NCBI RefSeq assembly: GCF_041929845.1 | Contig: NZ_JBHEEH010000002.1 | Span: 124,001-188,000 of the forward strand | Reading direction: 5' to 3' | Source of the DNA: Paenochrobactrum pullorum | Lineage (GTDB): Bacteria > Pseudomonadota > Alphaproteobacteria > Rhizobiales > Rhizobiaceae | DNA length: 64,000 nucleotides | Shown here: one piece after another, positions 25,606 through 34,852 of the stretch | Layout: the number at the start of each line of letters is the position of its first letter | How positions within the stretch are numbered: the stretch's first letter is position 1 | Position numbers and translations under genes: made by a program | Notes under the pieces: generated by a model | Databases searched by the model: none | Seen by the model: only the letters and a program-made list of their open reading frames with translations | What the model was told of the DNA's origin: nothing

Positions 25606-25995
25606 TTGCGGCGCGAGTATTATACGATTACCGAATTAACGCGCGAATTTGGTATTTCGACACGAACCTTGCGCTTTTATGAGGATGAAGGCTTATTGCA
25701 GCCGGAAAGGCGTGGTCGTACGCGTTTATTTCGCCCTGCTGACAGGCATTTGCTGCGTCAGATTTTGCGCGGCAAAAGGCTTGGTTTTTCGATTGCCGAA
25801 ATTCGCGATATTATTCGCATGTATAGCGAGCCGCCATCAGATACCGAGCAGCTGAAATTGCTGGTTCGTCATGTCAATGACAAGCGTGAAGAGCTGGTGC
25901 AGAAAAAACGCGATATTGAAGAAACGCTGAGTGAATTGGAACGAATTGAAGAAATCTGTATCGAGCGGATTGCCGAGCTTGGTGTTTCGACTTAA
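25606..25995 (+). CDS. MerR family transcriptional regulator
   Basis: 129 residues from a TTG start with AAAGG seven bases upstream. The N-terminal winged helix-turn-helix is clear: YYTITELTREFGISTRTLRF followed by YEDEGLLQPERRGRTRLF. The C-terminal part is a long coiled coil (about 80-125) for dimerisation. No metal-binding cysteine cluster is present apart from one Cys near the C-terminus, so it is not a metal sensor of the MerR/CueR type; it resembles the short LiuR-like regulators. No target operon is adjacent: its stop faces the DUF1624 gene four bases away. Confidence 0.87.
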   Translation: MRREYYTITELTREFGISTRTLRFYEDEGLLQPERRGRTRLFRPADRHLLRQILRGKRLGFSIAEIRDIIRMYSEPPSDTEQLKLLVRHVNDKREELVQKKRDIEETLSELERIEEICIERIAELGVST

Positions 25996-25999
25996 TCCT

Positions 26000-26959
26000 C
26001 TATTGAAGTGCAGGGAAAGTTTTTGCTGAGCATAATTGCGCACTTTCCTGCAAAGATTGGCTCATCTCCTCTGTCGCCTGACCATTATAAATCTGCTTGG
26101 CGATATTTTTCTGATTGATATTTTCCGTCACACAGGTGCAGAACTTGGCACATAATTCTGGTGTGCCTTGTTGGGTGCAATTGCTTTGACATGCTTGTAA
26201 AAATGCGCGTTCAGGGCCGGCAGGTGGCAAGATGAAGGTGAGTGCGTAGATTATTGCCATCAACACCGGTTGGTGGATCAGGTAAAAAGCCAGACTATGT
26301 TTGCCGATAAAAGTGAGCGGCTTTGAAATTTGTACTTCTTTATCGGAGCTTTTAAGCCAGACATTGAGGTTATATGTCTGGCAGATTTTCGCCAGAGCAA
26401 TACCGGTCAATACCGCGCTGAACCATGGAAACAGTGGCACATAATCATTGGATGTGGGGGGGATGGTGCCAAGACCGACAAATTTGAGCAGCGGTGCATT
26501 AAAGACATCAGATTTTGCATAATCGGGTGCAATGAAAAACAGCAATGCAAAAAGCAGAATGAGCAATGCAGGCAGACGCAAGAAGAGCAGGCCCAGCACG
26601 CTTGCCAATGCGATTTGATGCAAAATGCCAAAAAAGATAAATGAATTTGGTGATGTATAATATGTCAGGCCGCTAATTGCTGCAGCAGCAATGACAATCA
26701 TAGTGAGGCGCTTGCCAAAAGAATGCCAGCGAATGGCTTTGCCATGGGCCAGATAAAGGCTGAAGCCAACCAGAATGAGAAAGCTGCTGGCAATAAGACG
26801 GGCAAAGAGTTTCCAGCCGCCATGTGATGCGGTGCCGGGTTCCATATAGCCAAAGAATTCCAGATCCCAGCCTGTATGATAAATCGCCATTGCAATGAGG
26901 GCGAGGCCGCGCGCAATATCAATGCGATTGAGGCGTGAGGGGGAGGTTGTGGCACTCAT
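26000..26959 (-). CDS. DUF1624 (heparan-alpha-glucosaminide acetyltransferase-like) membrane protein
   Basis: 319 residues with about eight or nine transmembrane helices. The opening RLNRIDIARGLALIAMAIYH is typical of DUF1624 and related acyltransferase membrane proteins, and SFLILVGFSLYLAHG follows. A soluble C-terminal tail of about 80 residues contains six cysteines (CQSNCTQQG, CAKFCTCV, LCSAK). That tail is the odd part and is not typical of the domain. ATG 26959 is preferred over a TTG that would prepend 33 unlikely residues. The substrate is unknown. Confidence 0.8.
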   Translation of the reverse strand: MSATTSPSRLNRIDIARGLALIAMAIYHTGWDLEFFGYMEPGTASHGGWKLFARLIASSFLILVGFSLYLAHGKAIRWHSFGKRLTMIVIAAAAISGLTYYTSPNSFIFFGILHQIALASVLGLLFLRLPALLILLFALLFFIAPDYAKSDVFNAPLLKFVGLGTIPPTSNDYVPLFPWFSAVLTGIALAKICQTYNLNVWLKSSDKEVQISKPLTFIGKHSLAFYLIHQPVLMAIIYALTFILPPAGPERAFLQACQSNCTQQGTPELCAKFCTCVTENINQKNIAKQIYNGQATEEMSQSLQESAQLCSAKTFPALQ

Positions 26960-27089
26960 GGTGTAATTAAAACCGCCTTGGCAAGCTGCTGGAATATGAA
27001 TGATTATTCGTAGCACGACACTATGTTGCAGATAAAGAGCGCAACCAGGAGCTTGCAATTACCATGATGAATTTTAAGTGAGACACGTA

Positions 27090-27125
27090 AAAAAGCCCCG
27101 GAAACTATCCGGGGCTTTTTTATTT
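27090..27125 (-). terminator. gltA terminator
   Basis: AAAAAGCCCCGGA / TCCGGGGCTTTTT stem-loop with flanking A and T tracts, directly downstream of the gltA stop. Confidence 0.92.
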
Positions 27126-27131
27126 TCAAAC

Positions 27132-28424
27132 TTATTTGCGTTTTGCCACTGGCACGTAATCGCGTTCTGCTTCGCCGGTGTAAAGCTGACGCGGACGACC
27201 GATTTTCTGCTGGGGATCTTCGATCATTTCCTTCCATTGTGCGACCCAGCCAACAGTACGGGCAAGGGCGAACAGCACGGTGAACATTTCGGTCGGGAAG
27301 CCAAGAGCCTTCAGCGTAATACCGGAGTAGAAGTCGATATTCGGGTAGAGCTTCTTCTCGATGAAATATTCGTCGGTCAGCGCGATGCGTTCCAGTTCCA
27401 TGGCTACGTCGAGCAACGGATCATCTTTGATGCCGAGCTCGGCCAGCACTTCATGCGTGGTTTTCTGCATGATTTTAGCGCGTGGATCGTAGTTCTTGTA
27501 GACACGGTGACCAAAGCCCATCAGACGGAACGGATCGTTCTTGTCTTTTGCTTTCGCAATATATTCAGGGATGCGGTCAACAGAGCCGATTTCAGCAAGC
27601 ATGTTCAATGCTGCTTCGTTGGCGCCGCCATGTGCAGGGCCCCAGAGGCAGGCAACACCAGCTGCGATACATGCAAAAGGATTGGCGCCTGAAGAACCGG
27701 CCAGACGAACTGTTGAGGTCGATGCGTTCTGTTCGTGATCGGCGTGCAGAATGAAAATGCGATCCATTGCACGGGCAAGTACTGGGTTGACCTTGTATTC
27801 TTCACAAGGAACAGCAAAGCACATGTGCAGGAAGTTAGATGCGAAATCGAGATCGTTTTTCGGATAAACGAATGGCTGACCGATGTGGTATTTATAAGCC
27901 ATTGCTGCCAATGTCGGCATTTTTGCGATCAGGCGGATGGAAGCAACCATGCGCTGATGCGGGTCGGTAATGTCTGTTGAATCGTGGTAGAAGGCGGACA
28001 TTGCGCCGACGCAACCGACCATTACGGCCATTGGGTGGGCATCACGGCGGAAGCCGGTGAAGAAGCGTGTCATCTGCTCGTGGAGCATGGTGTGACGGGT
28101 CACACGGTAGTCGAAGTCGGCTTTTTGAGCCTGTGTCGGCAGTTCGCCGTAAAGAAGAAGATAGCAGGTTTCTAAGAAATCGCCATTTTCGGCTAATTGT
28201 TCAATCGGATAGCCCCGATAGAGAAGAACGCCTTCATCACCATCAATATAGGTGATTTTGGATTCACATGATGCGGTTGACGTAAAACCCGGATCGTATG
28301 TGAAGGAATTGGCATTCTTGTACAACGGACCGATATCGACAACATTTGGACCAACGGTGCCCGCTCGCACCGGCAGCTCAAAGGTTTTTCCGTCGAGGGT
28401 AAAACTAGCTGTCTTGTCAGACAT
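27132..28424 (-). CDS. gltA: Citrate synthase
   Basis: 430 residues, a type II hexameric-class citrate synthase. It shows the catalytic-site blocks HADHEQNAST, GPAHGGANEAAL and FGHRVYKNYDPRAK, and the catalytic Asp in NIDFYSGI. It condenses oxaloacetate and acetyl-CoA at entry to the TCA cycle. ATG 28424 has AAAGGA six bases upstream; the in-frame ATG five codons earlier lacks one. It is a single gene with its own terminator. Confidence 0.97.
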   Translation of the reverse strand: MSDKTASFTLDGKTFELPVRAGTVGPNVVDIGPLYKNANSFTYDPGFTSTASCESKITYIDGDEGVLLYRGYPIEQLAENGDFLETCYLLLYGELPTQAQKADFDYRVTRHTMLHEQMTRFFTGFRRDAHPMAVMVGCVGAMSAFYHDSTDITDPHQRMVASIRLIAKMPTLAAMAYKYHIGQPFVYPKNDLDFASNFLHMCFAVPCEEYKVNPVLARAMDRIFILHADHEQNASTSTVRLAGSSGANPFACIAAGVACLWGPAHGGANEAALNMLAEIGSVDRIPEYIAKAKDKNDPFRLMGFGHRVYKNYDPRAKIMQKTTHEVLAELGIKDDPLLDVAMELERIALTDEYFIEKKLYPNIDFYSGITLKALGFPTEMFTVLFALARTVGWVAQWKEMIEDPQQKIGRPRQLYTGEAERDYVPVAKRK

Positions 28425-28628
28425 CGGTATTCCTTTCATGTCCTCATTGCTTATGTCGCCGCTTGGGTGCGGCTCTTATTCAAGCAGATAAAGTGCATGT
28501 TTGTCCAATTATCACTTAGTCTGCTTCGTGAATAACTGGCCGCCAAACTATCCCAAAGAACCAATGTTGCAATGCTAAAAAGCTTCAACTTCAGCAAGTT
28601 TTCGTGTTTGGCGGCCATTTTTTCAAAC

Positions 28629-30050
28629 TTAAACGATTTGATCGCGAATTCGTCCCAGAGCTTCCTCACGACCGAGCACTTCCAGCACATCAAAAACGCC
28701 GGGAGATGTCGATTTTCCCACTAGGGCTGCACGTAAAGGTTGTGCAACCTTGCCAAGTTTGAGGTTTTTTGCTTCAGAAAATGCGCGCGCAGTAGAATCA
28801 AGTGCTGCGGCAGTCCATTCTGTTGTTGCTTCCAGAGCCGGCAAAACATCTTTGAGAAGGGCACGACCTTCATCATTGAGAATGGCTGATGCTTTTTCAT
28901 CTAATGCGAGCGGGCGCTGAGCAAACAAGAACTGCGCGCCTTCCATCAATTCGACCAATGTTTTGGCGCGATCTTTCAGGCCCGGCATAGCAGCTAAAAG
29001 CTGCACACGTTTTTGCTCATCAAGAGCGGCAAGCATTGTTTCACCACCTTCAAAATAAGGCAGATTTTCAATCAGTGTGTTGGTCAGCTCTTCACTGTCG
29101 CGGGCACGGATATATTGTCCGTTGATGGCTTCCAGTTTCTGGAAGTCAAAGCGCGCTGCCCCTTTATTAATGTCGACAATATCAAACCATTCGATCATCT
29201 GCGCGATCGACATGATTTCATCGTCGCCATGGCTCCAGCCAAGACGGGCGAGGTAATTGCAAAGCGCATCCGGCAGATAACCCATCGCGCGATAAGCATC
29301 GACACCCAAAGCGCCATGACGCTTGGAAAGCTTGGCACCATCCGCACCGTGAATAAGCGGGATATGCGACATGGACGGAACATCCCAGCCCATGGCATTG
29401 TAAATGACAGTCTGGCGGGCTGCGTTGGTGAGATGGTCGTCACCACGAATAATATGGGTGACGCCCATATCATGGTCATCGACAACCACTGCATGCATAT
29501 AGGTTGGCGTGCCGTCGGAACGTAAAATAATGAAATCATCGAGATCTTTGTTCGGGAAGCGCACTTCGCCCTGAACCGCATCATCGACAACGGTTTCACC
29601 TGTTTGCGGTGCTTTAATACGGATAACCGGCTTGATGCCTTCAGGAGCCTCATCGGCCGAGCGATCTCTCCAACGACCATCATAACGAGGCGGGCGGCCT
29701 TCGGAGCGTGCCAGTTCGCGCATCGCATCCAGCTCTTCCGGTGTGGCATAACAATAATAAGCCTTGCCACTGGCAACCAGCTCTTCTGCGACTTCACGGT
29801 GACGGGGCGCGCGTTCAAATTGGGAAATAGCTTCGCCTTCCCATGTCAGACCAAGCCATGTCAAACCGTCCAGAATAGCGGTGGTGGCAGCATCGGTTGA
29901 ACGTTCACGGTCGGTGTCTTCAATACGCAGCAACATTTTGCCGCCGCGGTTTTTGGCATAGAGCCAGTTGAAGAGTGCAGTGCGTGCACCACCGATGTGA
30001 AGATAACCGGTCGGGGATGGTGCAAAGCGGGTAATAACAGGCTTGGACAT
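28629..30050 (-). CDS. gltX: Glutamyl-tRNA synthetase
   Basis: 473 residues. Class I synthetase with the HIGH-type motif in RFAPSPTGYLHIGGARTAL and the KMSKS-type motif AKLSKRHG. It charges tRNA-Glu, and in many alphaproteobacteria also tRNA-Gln for later amidation; which applies here cannot be judged. ATG 30050 begins the conserved N-terminus with GGAG upstream. It is divergent from comEC. Confidence 0.97.
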   Translation of the reverse strand: MSKPVITRFAPSPTGYLHIGGARTALFNWLYAKNRGGKMLLRIEDTDRERSTDAATTAILDGLTWLGLTWEGEAISQFERAPRHREVAEELVASGKAYYCYATPEELDAMRELARSEGRPPRYDGRWRDRSADEAPEGIKPVIRIKAPQTGETVVDDAVQGEVRFPNKDLDDFIILRSDGTPTYMHAVVVDDHDMGVTHIIRGDDHLTNAARQTVIYNAMGWDVPSMSHIPLIHGADGAKLSKRHGALGVDAYRAMGYLPDALCNYLARLGWSHGDDEIMSIAQMIEWFDIVDINKGAARFDFQKLEAINGQYIRARDSEELTNTLIENLPYFEGGETMLAALDEQKRVQLLAAMPGLKDRAKTLVELMEGAQFLFAQRPLALDEKASAILNDEGRALLKDVLPALEATTEWTAAALDSTARAFSEAKNLKLGKVAQPLRAALVGKSTSPGVFDVLEVLGREEALGRIRDQIV

Positions 30051-30399
30051 GACAGCTCCGCTGTAATTTTTTATCAACAGATAGCATAATCGCTCGCAAT
30101 CTGCTGCATGGTAATTTGATTTTTTGTAAAACGCAGACCCAAATATCAGCGCTGGTCAAAGCGCATATAAGAATAGGCTTCGGTTTTATATAAAGCTCAT
30201 GTAGCATAGGTAGCATCGTGCGCAAGGGCGTGCGGCTAAGTTTTTCTATAATCGTGCATGATATAGCGGAGGCAGATTAAGGGGAGGAAAGGGGCTGGGC
30301 CGGGGGGCAAATACGAACCAAAATGAGACGGTTGCGCCTGCTATTGATGAGCGTGCGTTATTAAAAGAGCTGCGCGGAAATCTTTCTTATTCGCCTTTT
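30051..30399. other. gltX promoter region and 5' coding-like extension of comEC
   Basis: The comEC frame is open back to a TGA at 30259-30261 but has no ATG, GTG or TTG until 30400. From about 30295 the frame reads like protein (for example ERALLKELRGNLSYSPF). A strong GGGGAGG-AAAGGGG purine site sits just before a CTG at 30295. The rest is the gltX promoter region. Confidence 0.55.
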
Positions 30400-32919
30400 T
30401 TGCCCGATCCTGCCATTCACGATTATCCGCTTGAAGGGCCACCCGCTGAGCCATTTGAAAATCTGGATGAAACCGGGTTTCGGGTTCGTATCCAATTATA
30501 TATTGTCCAACTGCAATCGGCTTTGCAGGCCGAGCGTGAGCGGGGCACCGGTTTTTTACTGTTGCCGGTCAGTGCCGGTGCGGGTGTAATCACCTATTTT
30601 ACCCAAGCACAGGAAACCAGCTGGTTGTCGCTTATACTGCCATTGTGTTTATTGGTGGCGATGCGCTGGTGGGTGCGGGAGCGGTATTATTGGTCATCCA
30701 TCCTGTTGTTGGCGATTTTTTTCCAGATTGGAATGTTTTGCGGCAAGCTGGAAACCTGGCGTTATTCCACGGCAATGGTTGGCTCGGATGTTACGACGCG
30801 GTTGACTGGGCGTGTTGTCGGCTTGGAAGCGCAATATACCGGTGGCTGGCGGTTGACGATAGACGTCTTGTCAACCGAGCGACCCGTTTTACGCTATGCA
30901 CCGGAGAGATTGCGAATGACAGCACGCGATATCCCCGCGCAAACGGAAATCGGCTCCACACTTACCGGACTTGTACGCTTGCGTCCCCATTCCGGGCCAG
31001 TACGACCGGGTAATTACGACTTTGCCTTTAATGGTTATTTTAAAGGTAATGGTGGCAATGGTTTTTACATGGGCACGCCTGTTTTGGCGAAGACTGCTTC
31101 ATTAAGTTGGGTGGGGGATACATTTTCTTATGCTATTGCCACACTTCGCCATATTGTCGGCACCCGTGTCACCAGTGTGGTGAGCGGGGAAGACGGCGCC
31201 ATTGCTGCTGCATTGATTTCGGGGCAGCGCGACGGCATTAGCGAGCATACAAATGAAACTTTGCGCAATTCCGGCTTAGCACATGTTTTGTCAATTTCGG
31301 GTTTGCATCTGGCCTTGGCCGCAGGTGTTGTCATTATCGGTTTTCGCAGCGTTGCAGGCTTGTTCCCATCCTTTGCTGCAAGGCATCCGATTAAAAAATA
31401 TGCAGCCGCCGCAGCATTGTTTAGCTCTGCGTTTTATTTGGCGCTATCGGGCTCTGATGTAGCGGCGCAGCGCAGTTTTGTGATGATTATGGTGATGCTT
31501 GTAGCTTTGCTTTTTGATCGCGCGGCACTCAGCATTCGCAATCTTGCAATCGCAGCACTCATTGCCTTTATCAGCTCGCCGCATGAAGTGCTGGGGCCAA
31601 GTTTTCAAATGTCTTTTTCAGCAACAGCTGGTTTGGTAGCGGCCTTTGCGTGGTGGAGTGATAGAAAATCAGCACTCCATAATCAGGGCAAGATCGCTAA
31701 AAGACAAAAGAACTCGAAGCTCAAAAAATGGTTCGTGCCAATTGTTGCAACTGCCGCCACATCAATTGTCGCTGGTATTGCAAGCGGCATTTACTCAGCC
31801 TATCACTTTAATAATACAGCACCTTTTGGTTTACTCGGCAATATATTGGCGATGCCGGTGATTTCCATCATTATCATGCCTTTTGCGGTTTTAAGCTTGT
31901 TGTTGATGCCGCTGCAGTTGGATTGGTTGCCGTTGCAGATCATGGGGCTTGGCGTTTGGGGCATGCGACAGATCGCCGAGTTGGTTTCATCAATCGCACC
32001 GGCAGGAAATCCCGGAATTATATCATCGGGGGCAATTATCAGCTGGACAATTGCGGTGGTGATTGCAGTCATCTGCACGACGCGCTTGCGCAATCTTTCG
32101 TTATTATTAGTGGCTATCGGCTTTTTCTTTTATTTCGTGGAGAATGATCCCGATATAATGATTTCCGAGGATGCCAAACTGGTGGCGGTTGGCCTTGCCG
32201 ATGGACGACTTGCTGTCAACCGTTCGCGTCCGTCGCGTTTCACAATTCAAAATTGGGCAAAAGCTTATGATGTGAGCGAGATTGTTCCACCGGTAATAGC
32301 TGGTTCAAAGAAAAATGGCACTTATCAGGAAAATGCATTTTATTGTGAAGAAAACATCTGTTCAATCACACTCGCTGACGGGCGTATGCTGAGCTATACC
32401 GAAACACTAAGTGCAGTCGAAACGGCGTGTCATATTGGGGATGTGGTTATATTGGCAGTGGCGGGTAAAAAACCGGAATGCATGGCTGCAGATAAGCTCG
32501 TGATTACGCGGCGGGAGTTAGCTTTGAAGGGGGCGCTTGAGATCAGGCTTGGCGATCCAGTTATTCAAGAGGTTAATGCCAAAAATAATGTTTCGGCAGG
32601 TATGGGATTACATCCGGTCTTTGAAGACGAGAATGATGCTGACACTTTTGAGAGTGAGCTTGATGAACCAGAACCATATGATGCTATCACAAATGTGGCT
32701 GCTACTGACCTGCAATCTCAACAATCTGTTAGTAAGAATTTAGAAAATGATAATAAATTACTGAAATATAATGATAAATTGACATATTCGGTTGGTGATC
32801 CGCAACGCCCGTGGCATCTATATCGTCTATACTCCCGCGCGGGGCGTGGCCTTGCCGATTATGTGGCTCCAAAGGCAAAAGCTAATCAGAAAAATTCACC
32901 TATCAATGATGATAATTGA
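30400..32919 (+). CDS. comEC: ComEC/Rec2 family DNA-uptake membrane protein
   Basis: 839 residues as counted from TTG 30400, but the true start is probably upstream, perhaps CTG 30295. The N-terminal DUF4131 region has paired helices, and the competence domain is clear: GEDGAIAAALISGQRDGI, then the diagnostic SGLAHVLSISGLHLALAAG, and SFQMSFSATAGLVAAFAWW. ComEC forms the inner-membrane channel for transforming DNA. The C-terminal part lacks an HxHxDH metallo-beta-lactamase motif, and the last 150 residues are acidic and of low complexity. Confidence 0.88.
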   Translation: MPDPAIHDYPLEGPPAEPFENLDETGFRVRIQLYIVQLQSALQAERERGTGFLLLPVSAGAGVITYFTQAQETSWLSLILPLCLLVAMRWWVRERYYWSSILLLAIFFQIGMFCGKLETWRYSTAMVGSDVTTRLTGRVVGLEAQYTGGWRLTIDVLSTERPVLRYAPERLRMTARDIPAQTEIGSTLTGLVRLRPHSGPVRPGNYDFAFNGYFKGNGGNGFYMGTPVLAKTASLSWVGDTFSYAIATLRHIVGTRVTSVVSGEDGAIAAALISGQRDGISEHTNETLRNSGLAHVLSISGLHLALAAGVVIIGFRSVAGLFPSFAARHPIKKYAAAAALFSSAFYLALSGSDVAAQRSFVMIMVMLVALLFDRAALSIRNLAIAALIAFISSPHEVLGPSFQMSFSATAGLVAAFAWWSDRKSALHNQGKIAKRQKNSKLKKWFVPIVATAATSIVAGIASGIYSAYHFNNTAPFGLLGNILAMPVISIIIMPFAVLSLLLMPLQLDWLPLQIMGLGVWGMRQIAELVSSIAPAGNPGIISSGAIISWTIAVVIAVICTTRLRNLSLLLVAIGFFFYFVENDPDIMISEDAKLVAVGLADGRLAVNRSRPSRFTIQNWAKAYDVSEIVPPVIAGSKKNGTYQENAFYCEENICSITLADGRMLSYTETLSAVETACHIGDVVILAVAGKKPECMAADKLVITRRELALKGALEIRLGDPVIQEVNAKNNVSAGMGLHPVFEDENDADTFESELDEPEPYDAITNVAATDLQSQQSVSKNLENDNKLLKYNDKLTYSVGDPQRPWHLYRLYSRAGRGLADYVAPKAKANQKNSPINDDN

Positions 32920-33140
32920 TCATCCTGCATTATCGCTTACGGCTGTATTTATTCAAGAAAACCAAATTTCGATGAAGCTGTTATGATCCTAAAATTATGG
33001 CAATAATTTACGATCTCAATAGACGCTGAAAAACAAAGATGCCCATGAGCTTAATAATAAGATAACCGTTCGGCAGGCGTAAACTTTAGATCATATATGA
33101 TTGCGTCTCGGTTTCATAAGCCACACAAATGTTATGAAAG

Positions 33141-33180
33141 GAACCAAACCAATTATCATTGTGACATAACGGTTTGGTTC
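33141..33180. other. 10-bp perfect inverted repeat downstream of lexA
   Basis: GAACCAAACC and GGTTTGGTTC are separated by 20 bases in the gap between the convergent comEC and lexA genes. No strong T-run follows, so terminator function is uncertain. The rest of the 32920-33210 gap shows nothing clear. Confidence 0.55.
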
Positions 33181-33210
33181 GCATCGGGTTTAATAATTGC
33201 ACTGGCCGGA

Positions 33211-33933
33211 TTAGTAGCGGCGTATCAATCCGACCAGCTTGCCCTGAACCTGTACGCGGTCGGGGCCAAAAATTCTGGTTTCATAAGCAGGGTTGGCAGC
33301 TTCGAGTGCGATGGATGCGCCTTTGCGGCGGAAGCGTTTTAAGGTTGCTTCTTCGTCATCGACAAGGGCAACGACGATTTCTCCCGGATTGGCGTTATTG
33401 CCGCGGCGGATCACAACCGTGTCACCTTCAAAAATTCCGGCTTCGATCATCGAGTCGCCTTTCACTTCGAGTGCGTAATGCTCGCCAGAGCCGATCATAT
33501 CCATCGGTAAAGTGATGGTACGTGTCTGGTTCTGAATGGCGGAAATGGGGACGCCGGCAGCAATGCGCCCCATGACAGGCACAGAAATTGTATCGCTGTT
33601 TTCAAAAGCAGCATCCACTGGTGCGGTTTCGGGTTTTGCTGGTGCAGCAGGTTTGCCCAGACTTCCTTCAATCACGCTTGGGGAGAACTTTTTTTGGGAG
33701 TTTAACCCCGGGGCAATGGAATCGGGCAGGCGGATGACTTCCAATGCGCGGGCGCGATTGGGAAGGCGGCGAATGAAGCCGCGCTCTTCCAATGCGGTGA
33801 TCAGACGATGAATACCGGACTTGGAGGCCAAATCCAAAGCATCCTTCATTTCATCAAAAGAGGGCGGGATGCCGACTTCTTTCAGACGTTCGTGTATGAA
33901 AAGAAGTAATTCATGCTGCTTGCGGGTTAACAT
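33211..33933 (-). CDS. lexA: LexA repressor
   Basis: 240 residues. An N-terminal winged helix-turn-helix (about 1-65) is followed by a linker and an S24 protease domain. The self-cleavage site Ala126-Gly127 (RIAAGVPIS), nucleophile Ser161 (VKGDSMIEAG) and base Lys199 (EATLKRF) are all present. RecA-stimulated cleavage derepresses the SOS regulon. An SOS box lies 63 bases upstream, so it is autoregulated. It is divergent from ssb. Confidence 0.97.
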   Translation of the reverse strand: MLTRKQHELLLFIHERLKEVGIPPSFDEMKDALDLASKSGIHRLITALEERGFIRRLPNRARALEVIRLPDSIAPGLNSQKKFSPSVIEGSLGKPAAPAKPETAPVDAAFENSDTISVPVMGRIAAGVPISAIQNQTRTITLPMDMIGSGEHYALEVKGDSMIEAGIFEGDTVVIRRGNNANPGEIVVALVDDEEATLKRFRRKGASIALEAANPAYETRIFGPDRVQVQGKLVGLIRRY

Positions 33934-33995
33934 AAGCTAAAGCCCCCCAGAGTTAAGAATCAAATTTAAAAACAAATGCAGAACAAACACTATCT

Positions 33996-34010
33996 GTTCT
34001 TTGCTTGTTC
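33996..34010 (-). promoter_or_regulatory. SOS box of lexA
   Basis: GTTC-TTTGCTT-GTTC is an exact match to the alphaproteobacterial LexA operator GTTC-N7-GTTC. It lies in the lexA promoter. Confidence 0.9.
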
Positions 34011-34081
34011 TGCAAGTGTCTCTTAATCATATTTTAAGGTGGTAAAAAATGGATACTTGCCGCGAAGATTTTTTTGCATTA

Positions 34082-34096
34082 GAACAAAGTAGGAAC
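34082..34096 (+). promoter_or_regulatory. SOS box of ssb
   Basis: GAAC-AAAGTAG-GAAC is the complementary form of the direct-repeat LexA operator. It lies 138 bases upstream of the ssb start and 86 bases from the lexA box. Confidence 0.85.
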
Positions 34097-34233
34097 TTAA
34101 AATTAAGTGGCATATCTCTTGTGGAAACAGGCTATAATTGCTGACATCTGCCGCAGGATGGATGTGCTAAATCATTGGCGGCTGTTATCTGTAGCAGTTA
34201 ACCAAAGTTAAAAGATAAGGTGGAGTTAAGCGC

Positions 34234-34746
34234 ATGGCAGGTAGTGTCAACAAGGTTATACTGGTCGGCAATCTTGGTGCGGATCCGGAAGTCAGACGGC
34301 TAAGCTCCGGTGACCCTGTCGTTAATTTGCGTATTGCGACTTCTGAAAGCTGGCGCGACCGCCAGTCCGGTGAGCGCCGCGAAAAGACCGAATGGCACAG
34401 TGTTGTGATTTTCAATGAAAATCTGGCCAAAGTCGCTGAACAATACTTGAAAAAAGGCGCGAAAGTTTATCTGGAAGGCGCTTTGCAGACCCGTAAATGG
34501 CAGGATCAGAACGGCAATGAACGCTATACGACTGAAATCGTGTTGCAGAAATTCCGTGGTGAATTGCAGATGCTCGACAGTCGCGGTGAAGGCGGCGGAC
34601 AGGGCCGTTCTTTTGACGGTGGCGGTCGTTCGCAGATGTCTGATTATTCCGGTGGCGGTTCATCGGGCGGCTCTGATTTTGGTAGCTCAGGTCCATCATC
34701 CGGCGGCGGTTTCTCACGCGATCTGGACGATGAAATTCCATTTTAA
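34234..34746 (+). CDS. ssb: Single-stranded DNA-binding protein
   Basis: 170 residues. An OB-fold domain (about 1-110) begins SVNKVILVGNLGADPEVR; a Gly/Ser-rich flexible linker follows; the acidic protein-interaction tip DDEIPF ends the protein. It coats single-stranded DNA in replication and repair. AAGGTGGAG precedes the ATG. The upstream SOS box indicates control by LexA. Confidence 0.97.
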   Translation: MAGSVNKVILVGNLGADPEVRRLSSGDPVVNLRIATSESWRDRQSGERREKTEWHSVVIFNENLAKVAEQYLKKGAKVYLEGALQTRKWQDQNGNERYTTEIVLQKFRGELQMLDSRGEGGGQGRSFDGGGRSQMSDYSGGGSSGGSDFGSSGPSSGGGFSRDLDDEIPF

Positions 34747-34818
34747 TGAAAGAAACCGATAAAAATGAGCATTTAATTGCAAAATTTTGATCGGTTTTTG
34801 CATGAAATTTAAGGAATA

Positions 34819-34852
34819 TGCGCGAGTTTTGATAAAAACTCGCGCATTTTTT
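34819..34852 (+). terminator. ssb terminator
   Basis: TGCGCGAGTTTT / AAAACTCGCGCA, a perfect 12-bp stem followed by TTTTTT. Confidence 0.92.

Noticed and set aside
33141..33180. Standard terminator after lexA
   Set aside because: The stem is perfect but the loop is 20 bases and no T-run follows on either strand, so it is listed only as an inverted repeat.
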